A stretch of 64,000 bases of DNA from Algoriella xinjiangensis (GTDB lineage: Bacteria > Bacteroidota > Bacteroidia > Flavobacteriales > Weeksellaceae), in the NCBI RefSeq assembly GCF_900115015.1, contig NZ_FOUZ01000003.1, positions 124,001 to 188,000 on the forward strand, given 5' to 3'. This document shows positions 58,710-64,000 of the stretch, piece after piece. A program made the translations under genes and the position numbers. Every line of letters begins with the position of its first letter. Positions within the stretch are counted from its first letter, which is position 1. The notes under the pieces are model-generated. The model was not told where the DNA came from. It ran no database searches and saw only the letters and a list, made by a program, of their open reading frames with translations.

Positions 58710-59291
58710 ATGATAACACAATTAAGAGGTAAATTAATCGAGATTTATCCAACAAATGCTGTAATAGATTGCAATGGCGTAGGATATTGGGTCAACATTT
58801 CTCTAAATACATATTCAACTTTAGAACACGAAGAAGCAGTTACAATTTTTACACATTTAATTGTTCGCGAAGATGCGCATTTACTTTATGGATTTGCAAC
58901 AAAATTAGAACGCGAAATTTTTCAGAAATTAATTAGCGTTAACGGTGTTGGTCCAGCATCGGGAATGATGATGATTTCTACATTATCTTCAAAAGAAATT
59001 GCAACTGCAATTGCAACAGAAGATGTAAAAGTATTGCAAAGTGTAAAAGGAATTGGTGCAAAAACAGCACAAAGAATCATCATTGATTTGAAAGATAAAT
59101 TGGATCAAAACTTAATTCAAGATGTTAATTCAGGGTCGGTTAAAAATAAATCTAAGAATGAAGCGTTATCTGCTTTAGAAGTTTTAGGAATTCCTAAAAA
59201 GACTGCAGAAAAAATAATGGATAAAATTGTACAAGATAATCCAGATGCAGACGTAGAATTCTTAGTAAAAGAAACCTTGAAGAAAATTTAA
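58710..59291 (+). CDS. ruvA: Holliday junction branch migration protein RuvA
   Basis: A 193-residue subunit that binds the four-way junction and loads RuvB. The OB-fold N-terminal domain (MITQLRGKLIEIYPTNAVIDCNGVGYWV) is followed by two helix-hairpin-helix motifs (LISVNGVGPASGMMMIS and LQSVKGIGAKTAQRII). The C-terminal RuvB-binding domain (NEALSALEVLGIPKKTAEKIM) ends the protein. Its TAA shares a base with the sprA ATG, a coupling typical of flavobacteria. Confidence 0.97.
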   Translation: MITQLRGKLIEIYPTNAVIDCNGVGYWVNISLNTYSTLEHEEAVTIFTHLIVREDAHLLYGFATKLEREIFQKLISVNGVGPASGMMMISTLSSKEIATAIATEDVKVLQSVKGIGAKTAQRIIIDLKDKLDQNLIQDVNSGSVKNKSKNEALSALEVLGIPKKTAEKIMDKIVQDNPDADVEFLVKETLKKI

Positions 59292-62200
59292 TGAAGATTC
59301 ACCGCGAACCAAAATCTATTCGTAAAGGCTCTACCATAGCCGCTTTGTGTTTCCTTTTTGCAATGGGAATAGCAAGCGATGTTATGGCGCAAGAAAGTGA
59401 TACTCTAAAGTTTCCTATCCGAGATCAAAAAGGTGGGTTATTTTTAGATAATCAAGTAAAATACGATGTTCAATATGATGCAATTACGCGTCAATATATC
59501 TTATATCCTCAAATTGGAACAAGTTTAGTCTCTGATCCAATTTATTTAACGCGACAAGAATATCTTACTCTGGTTCAGAATCAAGATATGAAAAGTTATT
59601 TCCGAACAAAATCACAAACAAACGATCAGTTTTACCGTGAACAACGTTTTGGAGATAAAGAACAGAAAAAAGAGGGAAGTATTTTACCAAGTTTTCGTGT
59701 AAAATCTAAAGCATTCGAAACCATTTTTGGAGGATCAGAAATACAACTGATTCCACAAGGTTACGTTAATTTAGATTTGGGCGTTTTCTTGCAAAAGATA
59801 GACAATCCAATGCTTTTACCACAAAACCGTCAAACGCTTACAATGGATCTTAACCAACGTATGCAAATGAGTATTTTGGGAAAAGTCGGCGAAAATCTCC
59901 AAATGAAAGTAAATTATGATACTCAAGCTGGTTTTGGTTTTGAGAATCAAATGAAATTACAATGGAGAAAAGCCTTGGGTAACAAATCTGATCCTTTTGG
60001 TGGAGAAGATGATATTTTACAAAACGTAGAGTTAGGAAATATCTCGATGCCATTAAGCACATCATTAATTACTGGTGCGCAATCTCTTTTTGGAGTTAGA
60101 ACGGATTTAAAATTTGGTCGTACAAATGTAACAGCAGTTTTCTCGGAACAACGTTCGGAGGCTAAAAATATAGTTGTACAAGGCGGTGGTGTAATGACTG
60201 ATTTTAAAGTTGCGGCAGAAAAATATGAATATAACCGACACTTTTTCTTAGGTCAATATTTTAGAAATTCTTACGACAGAGCATTATCTAATTATCCAGC
60301 AATTAACAGTAATATTAATATTACGCGAGTAGAAGTTTGGAAAATTGATAAATCTGGAGGAAATCAACCAAATAGACGTTCGGTTATCGCGATTCGTGAT
60401 GTTGCCGAAAGCAATTCTGTTCCTAATAATAGTAACAATCAACTTTACGATAATCTTGTTAATCAAAATTTTCAAAGCATAAGTCAAGCTAGAGGTTTTC
60501 TGAATAGTTATTCATTTAATGGACAACAATTTCAAGACGGAGAAAATTTTGTCGTAAACGAAAATGTTAGAAAACTTGATGCTTCTGAATATACATTTTA
60601 CCCAAAATTAGGTTACGTTTCGTTAAACACACCTTTGGTAGATGGTGAAGATTTATTAGCAGTATCATTTCAATATACATTAAGCAGCGATCCAACAAAA
60701 GTGTACCAAGTTGGTCAAATGTCTGATACTAATTCGGGTCCACTTATTGCAAAATTAATCAAGCCAAATTCGGCAGTTAATGTTGCTTCGCCAATGTGGG
60801 ATTTGATGATGAAAAATATTTATTCGTTAAATGCTTATGGTGTTTCGAGTGAAGATTTTATGTTGAATGTTAATTTTAAAGACAACAGCGAAAATTCTTC
60901 TGGAACTCTAAATTATCTTCCTAATTCTGCAATTGCAGATCAATCGTTAATCCAAGCTTTAAACATGGATAGATTGAATTCGAATGGACAATTACAACAA
61001 AATCCTGATGGAACAAAAGGTGATGGTCTATTCGATTTTCAACAAGGTATTACAATTGATACAGAAAGAGGAAATATTGTTTTTACAACGGTAGAACCTT
61101 TTGGTAAATATTTGGATGGTAAATTAAAAGGACAAAATCCTGAATATGTTTTTAATCAAATATATAAGCAATTACCAAATACTTTATCTGGAGAAAAATT
61201 AGCCAATCGATATACATTAGAAGGACGATATAAAGGAACTGTAACAGACGGTATTCCGTTGGGTGCATTTAACGTACCACAAGGTTCTGTAAAAGTAACT
61301 TCTGGTGGTGCAACTTTGACAGAAGGTGTAGATTATACGGTAGATTATCAGTTGGGTCGTGTAAAAATCATCAACGAACAACTTAAAAATTCTGGCGCAT
61401 CAATCAATGTTAGTTTAGAAAATCAATCGACGTTTAATCTTCAGAAAAAACGTTTCATGGGAATTAATGTCGAGCATAAATTTAGTGATAAATTTATGTT
61501 AGGCGGTACATTAATCAATTACCAAGAACGTCCAGTAACGCAAAAAACACAATTTGGTTCGGAGCCTGTAAACAATACAATTTTCGGACTTAATACACAA
61601 TATAACTCAGAAGCTGAGTGGTTAACTCGTTTAACAAATAAAATTCCGGGAATTAAAACAGACCAAATGTCTAACATTAGTGTTCAGGCAGAAGCGGCTT
61701 ATTTAATGCCAGGAATCAACAAAGTAACAAGTGGTTATTCGTATATCGATGATTTCGAAGAATCGCAATCTCGTATCAGTTTATTGGATATAGGCTCGTG
61801 GAAATTTGGTTCTACGCCAGGTAAACCAGCTGGTTATCCAAATAGTTATCACCCATTTTTCCCGAATGGAATGAAAAATAACGACCTAACTTTTAACAAT
61901 GGTCGTAAAATGCTTTCATGGTATACAATTGATCCTCGTTTTTATGGTTTAGGCGGAAGCTCACCATTAACGGATCAGCAAATGTCTAATCACAGAGCGC
62001 GTCGTGTAAAATTAAAAGAGCTTTTTGATCAACGCGATGTTATGGCTGGTACAAATTCGTACATCAGCACATTAGACATGACTTTTTATCCAGAAGAAAG
62101 AGGACCGTATAACGTTAATCCAAATTCTAGCGATACAAAAAATTGGGGAGCAATGATGCGCCCAATATCAGTTTCTAACTTCAAAGATTCGAATGTAGAA

Positions 62201-64000
62201 TACATCGAATTTTGGATGATGGATCCTTATGCAGACGGTAATGGAGGCGATGGAGAACTTTTGGTACATTTAGGAAACGTTTCTGAAGATGTATTGAAAG
62301 ATGGCGAAATGATGTACGAAAACGGAATGCCACATTCGGCAAACGGAGCTGTTACAACAAAAACTAATTGGGGAAAACAACCACAACTAAATCCTATTTT
62401 ATATGCGTTTGATACCGAAGGTGCAGCGCGTAAAGAACAAGATTTAGGTTTTAATGGTTTAAATGATGCAGAAGAAGCATCTTTATATGGTATTTCGACA
62501 AACAATTTAATTACAGGAGAATTAGATCCTGCGAATGATAATTATGTTTTCTTTTTAGATGATCGTTTTAGAGGAGCATCTATCGGAAATACAGTGCAAG
62601 ACCGTTACCGTTTCTTTAGAAATCCACAAGGAAATAATTCTACAGATAATCCACTTCACGCTTCATCTTTAACACCAGATGTAGAAGATATTAATGGTGA
62701 TTATAATTTAGATCAAACAGAAAACTATAATCAGTATTCGTTAAAAATTACCAGACAAAGTTTAGAAGATCAAGACAATAAATTTATTGTTGCAAGAAAA
62801 ACGGTTAAAGGAGAATTTCCTGACAAATCGCAACATGATGTCAAATGGTACCAAGTTCGTATTCCAGTTGATAATTTTGACTTGGATATTGATGGCGATG
62901 GTGTAGAAGAATTAAACAACGATGCGTCTATTTCGCAAGCAGAAAGCGTATTAACAGCTGCACGTTTTATGCGTGTTGTGATGCGTGGTTTTGAGGAAGA
63001 AACAACACTTCGTTTTGGTACATTTGATTTGGTTCGATCTGAATGGAGAAGATATCCAAAAAATATTTATCCTTTAATTGTAAGTAACCAAGAAGGAGCC
63101 GAAGAAGATAAAAATATTGACGATTTAGAAATTGGTGAAGTAAGTATTGAACGTAACGGGACAGATAAACCTCGTTATATGATTCCGCCAGGTGTTTACC
63201 GCGAGCAAACACAAGGTGCATCGGGATATCAATCGCAAAACGAAGCTTCGATGACGTTGAAAGCGAAGTTTAAGCCAGGAAGTACATCAAAAGCAATTTT
63301 TAAGAATACTAATTTAGATTTAAGACGATACAAAAAATTAGAAATGTTTGTATCTGCTCAAAACTTATTAAACAAAACAAGTAACGAAATTGATAATGGT
63401 ACAAAATTATTTATTCGTTTAGGTAGTGATTATACCGATAACTACTACGAATATGAAATGCCAATAAAATATACGCCAGAAAGTGCAACAACAGAAAGTT
63501 CTATTTGGCCAGATGATAACTTTATTAATTTAACAACTGATTTATTTACAGATGCTAAAAAACAAAGAGATTCGGACGGTTTTAGTACATTACAGCGTTA
63601 TAATTTTCCGTTTGATACAGAAAATCCAAACAAAACAGTTTATGTAAAAGGACGACCAACGTTAGGAAATGTATCGTCTATCATGATTGGGGTGCGTAAT
63701 ACTTCGGGTTCTTCGGATAAAGAAGTTTTACTTTGGGTGAATGAATTGCGTTTAAGCGAAATTGATAACAAAGGTGGTTATGCAGCCGCAGCAAATATTC
63801 AATTTAATTTAGGAGATTTTGCAAATGTACAAGTTTCTGGTAGTACAAGTTCGGTTGGTTTTGGTGCTTTAGATCAAGGACCAGCGGGACGTAATCAAGA
63901 CGAAGCTTTGCAATATGCTTTAAATGCAGAAGTAAAATTAGATAAATTTTTACCGAAGAAATGGGGAATGGAAGTTCCATTCAATTTCACGATTCAAGAA
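59291..64000 (+). CDS. sprA: Cell surface protein SprA, T9SS translocon (3' end beyond window)
   Basis: 1,570 codons are visible and open to the window edge; SprA is typically about 2,300-2,400 residues. It forms the giant outer-membrane beta-barrel of the type IX secretion system and is needed for gliding. The signal peptide ends at VMAQ, followed by ESDTLKFPIRDQKGGLFLDN. Landmarks include RQTLTMDLNQRMQMSILGKVGENLQMKVNYDTQAGFGFENQMKL, GFLNSYSFNGQQFQDGENFVVNENVRKL, and IDDFEESQSRISLL. The start is the ATG overlapping the ruvA stop (TAATG). The T9SS-sorted protein at 45447 is a likely client. Confidence 0.96.
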   Translation, partial: MKIHREPKSIRKGSTIAALCFLFAMGIASDVMAQESDTLKFPIRDQKGGLFLDNQVKYDVQYDAITRQYILYPQIGTSLVSDPIYLTRQEYLTLVQNQDMKSYFRTKSQTNDQFYREQRFGDKEQKKEGSILPSFRVKSKAFETIFGGSEIQLIPQGYVNLDLGVFLQKIDNPMLLPQNRQTLTMDLNQRMQMSILGKVGENLQMKVNYDTQAGFGFENQMKLQWRKALGNKSDPFGGEDDILQNVELGNISMPLSTSLITGAQSLFGVRTDLKFGRTNVTAVFSEQRSEAKNIVVQGGGVMTDFKVAAEKYEYNRHFFLGQYFRNSYDRALSNYPAINSNINITRVEVWKIDKSGGNQPNRRSVIAIRDVAESNSVPNNSNNQLYDNLVNQNFQSISQARGFLNSYSFNGQQFQDGENFVVNENVRKLDASEYTFYPKLGYVSLNTPLVDGEDLLAVSFQYTLSSDPTKVYQVGQMSDTNSGPLIAKLIKPNSAVNVASPMWDLMMKNIYSLNAYGVSSEDFMLNVNFKDNSENSSGTLNYLPNSAIADQSLIQALNMDRLNSNGQLQQNPDGTKGDGLFDFQQGITIDTERGNIVFTTVEPFGKYLDGKLKGQNPEYVFNQIYKQLPNTLSGEKLANRYTLEGRYKGTVTDGIPLGAFNVPQGSVKVTSGGATLTEGVDYTVDYQLGRVKIINEQLKNSGASINVSLENQSTFNLQKKRFMGINVEHKFSDKFMLGGTLINYQERPVTQKTQFGSEPVNNTIFGLNTQYNSEAEWLTRLTNKIPGIKTDQMSNISVQAEAAYLMPGINKVTSGYSYIDDFEESQSRISLLDIGSWKFGSTPGKPAGYPNSYHPFFPNGMKNNDLTFNNGRKMLSWYTIDPRFYGLGGSSPLTDQQMSNHRARRVKLKELFDQRDVMAGTNSYISTLDMTFYPEERGPYNVNPNSSDTKNWGAMMRPISVSNFKDSNVEYIEFWMMDPYADGNGGDGELLVHLGNVSEDVLKDGEMMYENGMPHSANGAVTTKTNWGKQPQLNPILYAFDTEGAARKEQDLGFNGLNDAEEASLYGISTNNLITGELDPANDNYVFFLDDRFRGASIGNTVQDRYRFFRNPQGNNSTDNPLHASSLTPDVEDINGDYNLDQTENYNQYSLKITRQSLEDQDNKFIVARKTVKGEFPDKSQHDVKWYQVRIPVDNFDLDIDGDGVEELNNDASISQAESVLTAARFMRVVMRGFEEETTLRFGTFDLVRSEWRRYPKNIYPLIVSNQEGAEEDKNIDDLEIGEVSIERNGTDKPRYMIPPGVYREQTQGASGYQSQNEASMTLKAKFKPGSTSKAIFKNTNLDLRRYKKLEMFVSAQNLLNKTSNEIDNGTKLFIRLGSDYTDNYYEYEMPIKYTPESATTESSIWPDDNFINLTTDLFTDAKKQRDSDGFSTLQRYNFPFDTENPNKTVYVKGRPTLGNVSSIMIGVRNTSGSSDKEVLLWVNELRLSEIDNKGGYAAAANIQFNLGDFANVQVSGSTSSVGFGALDQGPAGRNQDEALQYALNAEVKLDKFLPKKWGMEVPFNFTIQE

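Noticed and set aside
59850-63221. Several antisense open frames across sprA
   Set aside because: They are shadows of the long sprA frame and show no start signals or recognisable protein patterns.
1-64000. CRISPR arrays, prophage or complete insertion sequences
   Set aside because: I saw no regularly spaced direct repeats, no transposase, integrase or phage structural genes anywhere in the window.

Overview
This window is from an AT-rich member of the Bacteroidota, class Flavobacteriia, most likely a Weeksellaceae/Empedobacter-like bacterium. The genus is an inference. What supports the class is the repeated TAnnTTTG promoter element, a type IX secretion C-terminal sorting domain, the gliding/T9SS protein SprA directly after ruvA, a fused CcoN-CcoO cytochrome oxidase subunit, lipoproteins with SC lipoboxes, and an rpsP with an Ala/Glu-rich tail. 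There are no phage, transposase or CRISPR signals.

Layout. 1-5.5 kb: partial recF, hisS, a PfkB-type sugar kinase, two small membrane proteins, tRNA-Arg(ACG), a LURP-one-like protein, a MITE-like repeat and a lipocalin-like lipoprotein. 5.5-14.3 kb: a HAD nucleotidase broken by a one-base frameshift, then a surface-polysaccharide cluster (flippase, asparagine-synthase-like amidotransferase, GT4 glycosyltransferase, second flippase), a decayed gene, and an opposing pair (polysaccharide-deacetylase-like and FemAB/GNAT-like). 14.3-20.5 kb: radC, a lipoprotein, a two-gene cassette (DUF4886 SGNH hydrolase, acyltransferase 3) bracketed by two near-identical terminators, glnS, rimM and rpsP. 20.6-26.6 kb: a 5'-nucleotidase-like protein with altered metal motifs, an HD hydrolase, tandem S41 peptidase lipoproteins and a methyltransferase. 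26.6-32.3 kb: a compact operon (ankyrin protein, DUF2271, PepSY-flavodoxin-reductase, ApbE, small secreted protein) that reads as an extracytosolic flavinylated electron-transfer module. 32.4-34.2 kb: a structured intergenic element, an AraC regulator and a DUF417 membrane protein. 34.2-45.4 kb: the complete histidine operon hisG-D-C-B-H-A-F-IE, interrupted by a four-helix-bundle protein and a 1,039-residue tricorn-like S41 protease, and preceded by a leader peptide with six consecutive His codons and an attenuator. 45.4-49.3 kb: a T9SS-sorted protein, hflX, an AlkD-like protein and a Crp/Fnr regulator. 49.3-58.1 kb: the cbb3 oxidase cluster ccoI-S-NO-Q-P-G-H plus a SafE-like membrane protein. 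58.1-64 kb: a membrane-protein gene interrupted at a T9 run, ruvA and the first 1,570 codons of sprA.

How it fits together. The Crp/Fnr regulator is divergent from ccoI and shares an intergenic region holding a perfect palindrome, so it probably controls the oxidase and itself. The his operon appears to be controlled by ribosome-stalling attenuation: the leader, a 9-bp antiterminator pairing and an intrinsic terminator can all be read directly. I regard this attenuator, with the two unrelated genes embedded in its operon, as the most rewarding object in the window. The ApbE/DUF2271/PepSY-reductase operon is second.
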